Source: a virus. Taken from it: a stretch of DNA of 22,972 nt. Both the position numbers and the translations under genes were made by a program. The notes beneath the pieces were generated by a model, which did not search any database, had not been told where the DNA came from, and saw only the letters and a program-made list of their open reading frames with translations. Positions 14,201 through 22,287 of the stretch are shown piece after piece; within the stretch, counting starts at the first letter, position 1, and the number at the start of each line of letters is the position of its first letter. The stretch spans positions 1 to 22,972 of the IMG/VR virus record IMGVR_UViG_3300044858_001210; one strand, given 5' to 3'.

Positions 14201-17200
14201 CACCTGGGCAGATCATTTAGATCGGTAGATAGACCAGATTTGCATCCAGAATTAATGTCACAATACGGAGTAAGCTCTGAAAATCTAATGAATCCAAGAA
14301 CATCTGTTCATGGAGGACTAGTCGCTGCTTATCATACATTTTTTAATCAAGGAACACACAGAGGATCCTTGCCAATAGATGTAGCTATTAATTATTTAAG
14401 AGGAATACCAGTACCAATTAATTCAAATGGTCTTTATGCTCCAAATGGAACTCAAAATGTAACTCATGACCCACTTGTTGCATATGGGCCATTAATGGAA
14501 GACTTAGGAATTCGTGATAGATCTAAATTAGACTTTGTTTCAAATTTAGATAGAGAAATAATTAATACTTTAACAGGACAAAAAGAATCTGGTAAAACTA
14601 TTTTAGCAGATAGAATAACTGGAAGAAATGCAAATCAAAGAGTTAGTGCATCTATATTAAGAAATGCTGTATATAGAGCTGCAATTCCTTACGGATCTTC
14701 GGTAATGAGGGGCTTAAGAAAATTAGAAAAGCATCAAGAAGTTCGTGTTCCACAAGGAGTGCCTGCCACAGGAAAACCAACAAATCGTGGTCTTAGCACA
14801 AATAGAATTTTTAGACCTACAGAATCTAGAGCATCTTCAGCTATTTCAGCATTAAGAGCTGGCAGAGGGATTCCACAATTTACAGGATCTGCGTTTAGAT
14901 TTTTAAGTAAAGCTATGGGAAGAAATTCTGGAGGAATGATTCCAGGATACAATATGGGCGGAATGGTTCAAGGATATAACCGTGGGGGCGGACCAGTATC
15001 AGCATTTACTGCTGGCGTAAGAAATCCTTATGGCAAGTCTATAGTTTCTGGAGGAATGCCACAAATGGGAATGGGATCCCAAATGGCAATTGGTATGGGC
15101 GGCACGATGGCTGGCTCAATGATTGGTGGACCTGCTGGTATGGCTGTTATGGCTGCGTCAAACATACTTCCTCTGATGTCTGGATTAAAAGGTATCGGCG
15201 GAGTGCTACCAATGGTAACAAAGCTTGCAGGAGTTCTTGGAAGACTAACAATTCCTGGCGCAGTAATTGGCGGGGCATTTATGCTAGGAAGAGCTTTATT
15301 AGATCTTAAAAAGAATTATGAGGATGTAGGTAAAGCAAACAGATTAGCATTTGGCGGAACTCAGGAATCTTTTGCCTCTGTTGGAATTACTAAATTTAAA
15401 ACATTATCAGATAGACTAAAAGAAGTTAATGAGCAAATAGAGTTAAATAAGGCTAAGGCTCAATCAGCATATGAGGCATATACTAAGGGCGGTCCTACTG
15501 GAATTACCTTAAGCATAACTGAATTAAATGAAGCTATTGAAAATGCTAAAAAGAATCAAACAGATTATATTGAAGCATTTAATAGTATTGATAGTAGTGG
15601 AGTAAATAAATATGCAGCCGATCTAAAAGCACAATTTGTTGCTATGGGACTATCTGCATCAGAAGCATCTAATCAAATATTTGCAATAGTTAAGGCGTCT
15701 GATAAAGCTAGACAGGCTTTATCTGCAGTAACAACTACTGATTTTAGAAATATAATAGATCAAACTACAGCATTAACTAGACTGTTTGATAACCTCGGCA
15801 GGGCGTCAACTATTAATAACTTTAACCCAGAAGAGTTTGCACAAGGGCTAGATACATTAGTAAATTCAGTTATTGCATACCAAGAAGGATTAATTGGAAC
15901 AAAAGACGCTTTAGATCCTAAAAATATAATTGATTCAGCAGAATCATTAAGAATAACTATGGAAAAAATTACAAAAATTAATAGCTCTAATTCTATTTTA
16001 AGCGTAAAGCAGGTAGAAAATTTAAAACAGCAAAATGTAATATACGCATCTATCTTAGGAAATTTAGAATCAACAGCAAGCATTACTGCAAAAATATTGT
16101 TATACAACAACGAGTTAGCAGAAATGGTAAACTTATCAGCTATGTCTGGCCCAGAGGCAATATCAATGGCTCAAAATTATGCAGAAATTTTAAATGGTGT
16201 AAATAGTATTACAGAAGATTTATCAAACAATAACCCATTAAAAGCTTTAGCAGAACCAATTAATAAAGCTAAAAATGCTAGTACAGATTATGCAAAAACA
16301 ATTAAAGCAGCTCAAAAACAGGATCAAGATTATTATTCAAATAAAATAAAAGCAATTGATTTAGAAATAAAGAAAATTCGTGAAGCAGCAGATGCACGAA
16401 GAAAAGCTTTACAAGAACAACAAGATGCGGAATCCTACACTAGCGAAATTAAAAAATTACAACTAGAGTATCAGAATGCTCTTGCAGCAGGAGATATGTC
16501 TAGGGCTGCTCAAGCACAAATAAATTTACAACAACTTACTAAAGAAAAGCAAACAAGAGACGCTATTGCAGCCATCACTAAAAAAGAAGAAGAAGACATA
16601 AAGAAAAAAGAAGCTGAAAAACAAAGAATACAAGACGCAGAATCTAAATTTAAAAAAGGTGTTGAGATTGCTACTGCTAAGTCTGCAGAAGAAGCAGCAA
16701 GTGTTGCTAATCTAGAAAAGAATTTAAAAAGACTTAAAGAGTTGTCAGTATTTTATGCTGCAGATACAAGTTCTAAAGCAAGACAAGATTTTGCTAAAGA
16801 GGCACAAGGAATTATATTTGCTATGAAGTCTGGAACAAGAGAAGAGCAAAAGGCGGCGACAGATCTTGAAAAACAATATAGTCTTCCAGGAGCAAAACCT
16901 CAAAGTCTTAACGTCTACGGAGCACCTACAGTAGCACAAGAAACTCTTAATTTATACGGGGCAGCACAGGCAAGCACTGGACAAAAGGTATTAGATGCAA
17001 TGAATAAAGAAATGGAACGAAAAGGTGTTTCTGATACATTATTTAGAAATGCTGTAACAGATTTTAGAACAGCGGTAGATAAATTTAAAAATATACCTGG
17101 AACTGGAAGTAAAGAAAGTCCGATTAATATAAGAGGAACATATAATACGGGATCTGCTCAAACAGATGGAAGATTATATGCTCCAGATTTAATTAAAGAA

Positions 17201-17689
17201 AATGCTTTAAAGGCTAATCAGTATATTAATTATCAAGGAAAAGATTATCGAGTTTCCGTAAATGATTACATAATCCCTGTTAAAAAAGCAATGGGTGGAC
17301 AAATTAGAAATTATCAAATGGGATCATTTGGTGGTATTACAGGTCCAGGAACTGGGACATCTGACTCAATTCCAGCAATGCTTTCAAATGGAGAATATGT
17401 ATTAAGGGCTTCTGCAGTTAAAGCAGTTGGCGTCCCAATGCTTGATGAAATTAATAGAATGGCTATGGGTGGATTAGCAACAAGATATGATGTTGGAAAG
17501 AAAATGATTATGCCTTCAAATACTATGGGGTATAATAAAGGTGGAACAATTCAGCATTATAATGTAGGCGGATTAGTAATGAATTTTGAAAATGGCGGAC
17601 AGGTCGACGGAAGAATGTTATTTGAACAATTCAAGAGTGCAATGGCACTAGAACAATTAAAATCTGGTGGAGGAGGTAAGTTAAGATAA
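11240..17689 (+). CDS. Tape measure protein (TP901 family core)
   Basis: The 2149-residue tape measure sets tail length and is ejected at infection. Residues about 1-190 are helical. Residues about 202-463 match the TP901-type core (ADAFRQADEQLVRLTKVYGG, LAADIAATGKEGNDLLGA, FLNAVENQTSTTLNDLVEAIPKAG, YLTAMREGGINATEGANAL). Hydrophobic stretches lie at about 532-573 (FMGMLTAAAGPLIMLTGVLGNFFGYII) and about 1273-1353 (Gly/Met/Ala-rich). The motif VPAVLTPGEFVVNREA at about 927-942 has a diverged second copy near the C-terminus (SIPAMLSNGEYVLRASAVKAVG). Residues about 957-1163 are a less repetitive block without recognised family. Residues about 1690-1840 form a Lys/Glu/Gln-rich coiled coil. GG-Y-N repeats (GGMIPGYNMGGMVQGYNRGGG) occur near 1230 and at the C-terminus. 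At about 0.15 nm per residue the tail would be about 320 nm. Confidence 0.95.
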   Translation: MADENIVTNIVAKSDFSNLISDLNKVSFSLTKLQDQLVATNKTLAAQVGVMNRSFADTLRSTGQYSTHFVSLTSDVDKFGMQLERGQLKLGKFFQVYNQHAKTNGGLIRDLAKQQVQLQSAILQPLGKNAEGLMQYNVHIPKGLDLVKNKAAIAKQELMIMNKVVQEGANQLINWGKNTQWAGRQLTVGLTVPLAAFGKASADAFRQADEQLVRLTKVYGGVAQVSSQELGKVREDVSRTAADLAKSYGASFKDTLALAADIAATGKEGNDLLGAIKETTRLSVLGEVDRQEAMKATLAIQTAFKQNTDELSESINFLNAVENQTSTTLNDLVEAIPKAGPIIRGLGGSVQDLALYLTAMREGGINATEGANALKSALASLINPTNVAVKKFQGFGIDLLGIVSTNAGNVTATLLELQAALDKLDPLQKQQAIEQLFGKFQFSRLNALFENLGKQGSQTLQVLDLMKASSEDLGNLASRELSQVTESASGKYRRAVEGLKADLAGIGEQFLTINTSLINFVDGIIKFVQKLPEPIKQALGFMGMLTAAAGPLIMLTGVLGNFFGYIIKGAYHFKSLFKGGEGWKLLTPEILAAQKAGNLVEQTFYSDAKAAAVLKQAIAGLTAEFTLLQQRASSAAMAVNPGISTVAGSTIIAGRAVNPNSPYLGPEGSRSAGHHISRSTMTTAQRDAQTIHSFTPIPLPLNKKVGTAPMVFAEGDLPKIEGLTASRGVSTGIVAGEAAKWHTLMGTLSMMTKREVRDLKKEIARTGTFSTEINTTFGQLLPAMTSLTSNAAAESALIVQQLQAGKLTVDAARAKIIAINSQLEAMMAQTTTQVATSLGRTANLTQVPLLNQPIVGPTGKANTKEIFRANRPGAQIIDKIARALGVRTWGGGYSTETTMPKRMNMGGYVYTANDGSIVPGPNINADVVPAVLTPGEFVVNREATQANLPLLTALNNNRGSDGPGFNLGTRKAVLATTQQMYSGRQISHLGRSFRSVDRPDLHPELMSQYGVSSENLMNPRTSVHGGLVAAYHTFFNQGTHRGSLPIDVAINYLRGIPVPINSNGLYAPNGTQNVTHDPLVAYGPLMEDLGIRDRSKLDFVSNLDREIINTLTGQKESGKTILADRITGRNANQRVSASILRNAVYRAAIPYGSSVMRGLRKLEKHQEVRVPQGVPATGKPTNRGLSTNRIFRPTESRASSAISALRAGRGIPQFTGSAFRFLSKAMGRNSGGMIPGYNMGGMVQGYNRGGGPVSAFTAGVRNPYGKSIVSGGMPQMGMGSQMAIGMGGTMAGSMIGGPAGMAVMAASNILPLMSGLKGIGGVLPMVTKLAGVLGRLTIPGAVIGGAFMLGRALLDLKKNYEDVGKANRLAFGGTQESFASVGITKFKTLSDRLKEVNEQIELNKAKAQSAYEAYTKGGPTGITLSITELNEAIENAKKNQTDYIEAFNSIDSSGVNKYAADLKAQFVAMGLSASEASNQIFAIVKASDKARQALSAVTTTDFRNIIDQTTALTRLFDNLGRASTINNFNPEEFAQGLDTLVNSVIAYQEGLIGTKDALDPKNIIDSAESLRITMEKITKINSSNSILSVKQVENLKQQNVIYASILGNLESTASITAKILLYNNELAEMVNLSAMSGPEAISMAQNYAEILNGVNSITEDLSNNNPLKALAEPINKAKNASTDYAKTIKAAQKQDQDYYSNKIKAIDLEIKKIREAADARRKALQEQQDAESYTSEIKKLQLEYQNALAAGDMSRAAQAQINLQQLTKEKQTRDAIAAITKKEEEDIKKKEAEKQRIQDAESKFKKGVEIATAKSAEEAASVANLEKNLKRLKELSVFYAADTSSKARQDFAKEAQGIIFAMKSGTREEQKAATDLEKQYSLPGAKPQSLNVYGAPTVAQETLNLYGAAQASTGQKVLDAMNKEMERKGVSDTLFRNAVTDFRTAVDKFKNIPGTGSKESPINIRGTYNTGSAQTDGRLYAPDLIKENALKANQYINYQGKDYRVSVNDYIIPVKKAMGGQIRNYQMGSFGGITGPGTGTSDSIPAMLSNGEYVLRASAVKAVGVPMLDEINRMAMGGLATRYDVGKKMIMPSNTMGYNKGGTIQHYNVGGLVMNFENGGQVDGRMLFEQFKSAMALEQLKSGGGGKLR

Positions 17690-17690
17690 T

Positions 17691-18152
17691 ATGCCAGCTA
17701 TATACTTGCCAGTAGGCTCATTAATATATTTAAACACCACAATTAAACTCTCCGACCATAATCGTCAACCAGTATCTATTCAAACAAATAGAATTGAAAA
17801 GCAGCAAAGAATGGCTAACGGCACCCTACGTAAATTCTTTATTGCAGACAAAAAGACAATAAATGTAAACTGGAATATGCTACCGTCTCTTTCTACATTT
17901 ACAGCAGATGGTGGATATGGAGCAATAGATCTTAGATCATTTTATGAAGGAACTGCTGCCAAAGCTTCTGGAGCACTGTCTGGACGAAGTAACTTTGACG
18001 TATCTCTTGTGTATGGTGGAACATCTACACAAACCTTTAATATGATATTCACATCTTGCTCATTTGAACTGGTTAAAAGAAATGTTAAGCAAGTATCAGG
18101 CGATACAGCACAGGAGTTTTGGAACGTATCTATTTCTTTGGAAGAGGTATAA
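17691..18152 (+). CDS. Distal tail / small minor tail protein
   Basis: This is a strand-rich protein of 153 residues, one base after the tape measure stop. Motifs include LSDHNRQPVSIQTNRIEKQQRMANGTLRKFF, TINVNWNMLPS, a glycine-containing loop, and a C-terminal CSFELVKRN to FWNVSISLEEV. The tube-like beta pattern and the place right after the tape measure fit the distal tail (Dit-like) protein that joins the tube to the tail tip. The strong GGAGGAGG in the last codons of the tape measure gene, about 13 nt upstream, may serve as its ribosome site. Confidence 0.7.
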   Translation: MPAIYLPVGSLIYLNTTIKLSDHNRQPVSIQTNRIEKQQRMANGTLRKFFIADKKTINVNWNMLPSLSTFTADGGYGAIDLRSFYEGTAAKASGALSGRSNFDVSLVYGGTSTQTFNMIFTSCSFELVKRNVKQVSGDTAQEFWNVSISLEEV

Positions 18153-20155
18153 TGATATCCGCTTCTAATAATTTAAAAAATATATTTTATAACAATACAA
18201 ACGTTAGAATAGATAGCGGATGCACAATAGAATATAATATGAATACAATGATAGATTCCGTCTCCTCTGCCACTACATCTACAGATTCTCAGTATATCGC
18301 TGGTATAACTTCTACAGATGGATCCTTAATTAGATCAAATCCATTTAAAAAATTATTTCCAGTAGATTCTGTCATTAAGCCGTTCAGGCCAACAGGACCT
18401 GGAATTAAATATTTTATTCTTTTGACTAGCCCTTCGTACGATACAGCAACTAATAGTTTTTCAAATTACAGAATGGTCAATTATCCTGGTACTGTATCTT
18501 CTGATAACGTAACAGAAAAACCAAGAGTTTACTATCCAGGAGCCACATTATATTATAAATACTGGTTAACTCCAGAAAACCAAAATGCAGATGTAACTGT
18601 TACCTATGCTGCAACTGGAACTAAGTATGCCTTAACAAATAAAATAATTGCAACTTTTGAAAAATACCACACTCTTCCTACAAATTATACAATTACAATA
18701 ACTAAATCAGATAATTCTACAACTGTAATTGGGCCAACCACTACTCCATCTAGCGGAAAAGTCGTTTTATATTATACGGGCTCTACATGGTCTACTACGG
18801 CCTGGGCAGAACCTATATCTTATCCATCTCCAATATCAATTAAAAGCATAAGGCTACAGGCAACTAATCCAGGCGGGGGCAAGGTAGTGGGATTAATTGA
18901 GCTATCTGCCAGATGGGTAAAAGACTTATCATCAGATGTATCTACATTTAATATAAGCAAAGAATCCTCTGCCTCATCAGACGACATATTGCCAGTAGGA
19001 GTATTAACATCAAATAGCTTATCTATTAATTTGTCTAAATACGATGAATCTGCTCTTCAATATATATCTTATAATCCTTTAACAACTACACTAGATTCAA
19101 CTAAAACCTATATGTTTAAAAATGCTGAACTTAAACCATATTTTAAAATATACCATTCAAATGGTGCAATAACTAGTGGATCAGATGTATATGATAAAAT
19201 TGAGCAAGGTTTATTTTTTATAAACAACTGGTCAATATCTGAGCACGGAGAAACATCAGCAACTGCATTAGATAGCGCAAAGCATTTAATGGATACGATT
19301 GCACCAGACATTTTATGTGAGTCTTATCCAGTAACGGCAATACTGAGAAGATTGCTAGACTCAGTAGGGTATAACAACTATAATTTTAATTTGGCTGCCA
19401 CAGAAACATCTATCCCGCTTGTTAATTATTTCTGGACAGACGGCACAAAAACCGTGTGGGAGCATATTCAGGAGTTATGTAGAGATATACAAATGAATGC
19501 AATAGTAGATGAAAACAACATATTACAGTTTTATAGCAGAGACTATATGTATGGAAGAACAACTAAGGACTGGAATTTTTATTATGCAGCAGAAGGATCT
19601 GCTCTTCCTAATATTGTAGACTTTTCTCAAAATGAAATACCAGGAGCAAACCAAGTTAAAATTTTATGGTCTACCCCTATATCTACACAATATACAGGAG
19701 GATCATCTTCCTTATGGCAATCTGAGCCAACCTTTTTAAGTGCTGGCGGATTAAAAAATGCCATAAGCTCTTCAGATACTGAAATAGAACTAGACATTAA
19801 TTACGTAGATACCTATAGTAGATATCAATCTATATTTAATTTTAGTGGGTATTTTTTAATAGACTCAGAAATACTAGAGTTTGAAGCAATTCAATATCAG
19901 TATATTCCTATAAGTGGCAGCACATTTCAAACAGTGTGGATATATTCTGAGTCAGATGTGAATAAATATAGAGCATTATCTAAACCAGGATTTGAAGATC
20001 CAAATAAGCCAGAGACTTCATACTTTAAACCAACAGGAAAATATAAAATTAAAACCAGAGGTGCACTTGGAACAACTGCGGCATACCATAGCTCATCCCA
20101 ATCAACTTCAACAACATTAAATCAATGGACAGCAAGATTGGTAACAGTTAAATGA
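18152..20155 (+). CDS. Minor tail protein with tail-hub-like region
   Basis: The start is ATG 18152, overlapping the previous TAA by one base with AGAGG upstream; an earlier TTG at 18119 is within the preceding gene and is unlikely. The product has 667 residues. The first about 290 are strand-rich and carbohydrate-binding-like (PSYDTATNSFSNYRMVNYPG, IKSIRLQATNPGGGKVVGLIELSARWV). Residues about 380-480 (HLMDTIAPDILCESYPVTAILRRLLDSVGYNNYNF, KTVWEHIQELCRDIQMNAIVDENNILQF) resemble the hub/Tal-type fold of siphophage tail tips. The last part has another strand-rich segment (DTEIELDINY, FSGYFLIDSEILEFEAI). It would form the tail tip with the next protein. Stop and next ATG overlap (ATGA). Confidence 0.75.
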   Translation: MISASNNLKNIFYNNTNVRIDSGCTIEYNMNTMIDSVSSATTSTDSQYIAGITSTDGSLIRSNPFKKLFPVDSVIKPFRPTGPGIKYFILLTSPSYDTATNSFSNYRMVNYPGTVSSDNVTEKPRVYYPGATLYYKYWLTPENQNADVTVTYAATGTKYALTNKIIATFEKYHTLPTNYTITITKSDNSTTVIGPTTTPSSGKVVLYYTGSTWSTTAWAEPISYPSPISIKSIRLQATNPGGGKVVGLIELSARWVKDLSSDVSTFNISKESSASSDDILPVGVLTSNSLSINLSKYDESALQYISYNPLTTTLDSTKTYMFKNAELKPYFKIYHSNGAITSGSDVYDKIEQGLFFINNWSISEHGETSATALDSAKHLMDTIAPDILCESYPVTAILRRLLDSVGYNNYNFNLAATETSIPLVNYFWTDGTKTVWEHIQELCRDIQMNAIVDENNILQFYSRDYMYGRTTKDWNFYYAAEGSALPNIVDFSQNEIPGANQVKILWSTPISTQYTGGSSSLWQSEPTFLSAGGLKNAISSSDTEIELDINYVDTYSRYQSIFNFSGYFLIDSEILEFEAIQYQYIPISGSTFQTVWIYSESDVNKYRALSKPGFEDPNKPETSYFKPTGKYKIKTRGALGTTAAYHSSSQSTSTTLNQWTARLVTVK

Positions 20156-21861
20156 CAAGATATATTCTTGTAAACGGATCTGCTGGTGGACCAGTTGATA
20201 TAATTAACCAGCCAATTGTTGAACAAATTTCTACAACATCTGTGAGCGTAAATATAACAATTGTTAATATGGCATCTCAACCAACAAAATATAAATTTTA
20301 TTGGTATAAACTTAATACATCGACTCAGGTATACGATTTAGTATCTTCTATAGAAAATCCTACCATTCCGTACACAATTACAGGATTGGTAGAAGGAGCT
20401 TCATATGAATTTAAGGTAGAGGCATATTCAGGTGTAACTGTAAGTCAAGCTAGATCTGCTTTTCATGTTATGGCTGGATCATCAATCAATGGCCAAGTAA
20501 TATCTCCAACTCCAAAAACTTTAAATGCTCCATCAAAATCTTATATGGAGCTATCTGTATCTGAATCAGAATTTAAAGCAAACAAGTATGCAGTTGCGTA
20601 TAGAAGCTTTACATCGGTAGTGCCTCCTACTTATTCATCAGTAAATTATGCTGGAGCAAACGTAAGTCAGTCTGTATCAGAAGCAAACTCTACAGCGTAC
20701 TACTCATTTGGCGGAAGCATATTTATGAAAAATTCTATAGAAAATACAAATGCTGTTGGAGGAATAGGATTTTTTATTACTCCAGAAGCGGCTAGAGGGT
20801 ACTACATTATTATTGAAACTACAGCCTCTGCTGCGTCTTTTAATAGAAAAGCAGTAAGGATTGTAAAGTTTTATGGAAACCAATTGTTTAATTTAAGAGA
20901 GTCTGGGGTTAGAACAGAATCAACTATAGAAGGAATTTATGGCGGAAGAACTTACAATATTGATGTAAAGGTAAAGGTATCCCTGCAGTCAGTAACCATT
21001 AACGCATATATTAATGGATATAAAATTACTTATACTGACTCTACTACAAATAATACTGTAAAAGGAAGCACTGGCTTAATTGAATCTTTGAAGGCTACCG
21101 ATAGAGTAGCCTTGTTGTGCGGAAGAGGAACAGTGGCATACGATTATGTGTATGGAAATACAATTACAAAAACAAATTACGACGACTCCGCATATAAAAT
21201 AAATCTATATCAAGGCCAATTCAATAATGACCTAATAAATACTTCTTTTGGAGATTTAATATATACAGATCGTGATGACGAAATAGATGCTAAAGGAACA
21301 GCAATTGATGAGTTTGGAACGGTTGTTAGAGAAATTGTTAAATCTAATATCAAGTTTGATACCAGGCCTGCATATCCTGTCTTATGGTCTACGGGAGCAA
21401 ACCCAAATGCCGTGCTATTGGGAACCAAAGTTTCTAGTTTTGGAGCAGAGGCATATGTATTAAACAATTCATCTACTACAATTCCGTTGCAAGATGATCT
21501 AGGAAACGCTTTATATGTGTATGGCAACTCCCTAGGATCTTCTGGAACATTAGAATATGTAAGCAATGAGCTTGCAGAATACGCTAATCCAGAACCAGTA
21601 ATATTTGAATCTAGATGGTTGCAAAATTTATCAGATGTAAAATCCTTAGCCGATTGGATTAAATCAAAAACGGTAGTTGTAAATAGAGGCAGGGTAGTTA
21701 ATTTAAAGGTATTTGGAAATCCATTAATTTCAGTAGGAGATATAATATCAATAAAGCACACATATGTAGGCCTTGCTGGAACCGAAAATTTTATAGTTAC
21801 TAATGTTAGTCAAGAATACTCTGAAGGATTGGAGACATCTATTACCTGTCGATCTTTATAG
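20152..21861 (+). CDS. Minor tail protein: FN3, lectin-like and hub-like C-terminal domain
   Basis: This protein has 569 residues. Residues about 15-105 form a fibronectin type III-like domain (TSVSVNITIVNMASQPTKYKFYWY, ITGLVEGASYEFKVEAYSG). Residues about 140-345 form a LamG-like beta sandwich (YYSFGGSIFMKNSIENTNAVGGIGFFIT, TYNIDVKVKV, VTINAYINGYKITYTD). Residues about 360-569 (FGDLIYTDRDDEIDAKGTAIDEFGTVVREI, DWIKSKTVVVNRGRVVNLKVFGNPLISVGDIISI) look like the C-terminal half of a tail-hub protein, complementary to the hub-like part of the preceding gene. FN3 and lectin domains on phage tails usually aid surface attachment; that role is inferred. It overlaps the upstream gene by ATGA, so translation is coupled. 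Confidence 0.75.
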   Translation: MTRYILVNGSAGGPVDIINQPIVEQISTTSVSVNITIVNMASQPTKYKFYWYKLNTSTQVYDLVSSIENPTIPYTITGLVEGASYEFKVEAYSGVTVSQARSAFHVMAGSSINGQVISPTPKTLNAPSKSYMELSVSESEFKANKYAVAYRSFTSVVPPTYSSVNYAGANVSQSVSEANSTAYYSFGGSIFMKNSIENTNAVGGIGFFITPEAARGYYIIIETTASAASFNRKAVRIVKFYGNQLFNLRESGVRTESTIEGIYGGRTYNIDVKVKVSLQSVTINAYINGYKITYTDSTTNNTVKGSTGLIESLKATDRVALLCGRGTVAYDYVYGNTITKTNYDDSAYKINLYQGQFNNDLINTSFGDLIYTDRDDEIDAKGTAIDEFGTVVREIVKSNIKFDTRPAYPVLWSTGANPNAVLLGTKVSSFGAEAYVLNNSSTTIPLQDDLGNALYVYGNSLGSSGTLEYVSNELAEYANPEPVIFESRWLQNLSDVKSLADWIKSKTVVVNRGRVVNLKVFGNPLISVGDIISIKHTYVGLAGTENFIVTNVSQEYSEGLETSITCRSL

Positions 21862-21870
21862 TCGACCAAA

Positions 21871-21879
21871 TGGTATAAT
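21871..21879 (+). promoter_or_regulatory. Extended -10 promoter TGG-TATAAT, probably leaderless
   Basis: TGG plus TATAAT ends 8 nt before the ATG at 21888. The expected start (about 21886) leaves no room for a Shine-Dalgarno, and none is present. A 5-bp inverted repeat GTCGA/TCGAC (21848-21852, 21862-21866) spans the preceding stop codon and could be an operator or end-of-message hairpin. Confidence 0.5.
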
Positions 21880-21887
21880 AAATAATT

Positions 21888-22286
21888 ATGGCAATTAAAA
21901 GAATAGATAAAAAAGATGTCACGGACGGACAACCACTGGTACTGCCAGTAGGCCATCCAGATACAGTATTTTTAAATCCTAATAATTATATTCAAACTAA
22001 AGGCACAATTGTAGATTATTCAAAATATCAAGTAGACGGGGCATACTCTAGTTTATCTGGAATTCCAGCAAATGGGGATGCAGTTCCAACATCATTAAAT
22101 GTGTCTTTGGTTAATCAGCTTGATGTACCACAATTAACAGATATTGAAAGTGTTAATTTTGAGCAATACTATGATCCAGTAAGCAAGTTGGCAAAATACA
22201 AGGCAGTTTTAAAAATAAGAAATTCAAGTAAAAATATAAATAATGTAGCGGGGGTGGATGCAAGGATTTACAATCCTAACGCATAA
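21888..22286 (+). CDS. Unknown small tail-tip region protein
   Basis: I do not recognise a family for this 132-residue protein. It has a short basic start (AIKRIDKKD), a Pro/Gly/Asp-containing strand-rich middle (PLVLPVGHPDTVFLNP, IPANGDAVPTSLNVSLVNQLDVP) and a final strand-rich segment (AKYKAVLKIRNSSKNINNVAGVDARIYNP). There is no signal peptide or membrane helix. It lies between hub and fibre genes, so a tail-tip or fibre accessory role is likely. It is separately preceded by an extended -10 box and lacks a ribosome site. Confidence 0.8.
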   Translation: MAIKRIDKKDVTDGQPLVLPVGHPDTVFLNPNNYIQTKGTIVDYSKYQVDGAYSSLSGIPANGDAVPTSLNVSLVNQLDVPQLTDIESVNFEQYYDPVSKLAKYKAVLKIRNSSKNINNVAGVDARIYNPNA

Positions 22287-22287
22287 T

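Noticed and set aside
18119-18151. Earlier TTG start (18119) for the 667-aa tail protein
   Set aside because: It is within the preceding gene; ATG 18152 with TAATG overlap and AGAGG fits the pattern of this module.
21210-21761. Reverse-strand 183-aa open frame opposite the FN3/hub gene
   Set aside because: Shadow of a well-supported tail gene; no promoter or ribosome site.
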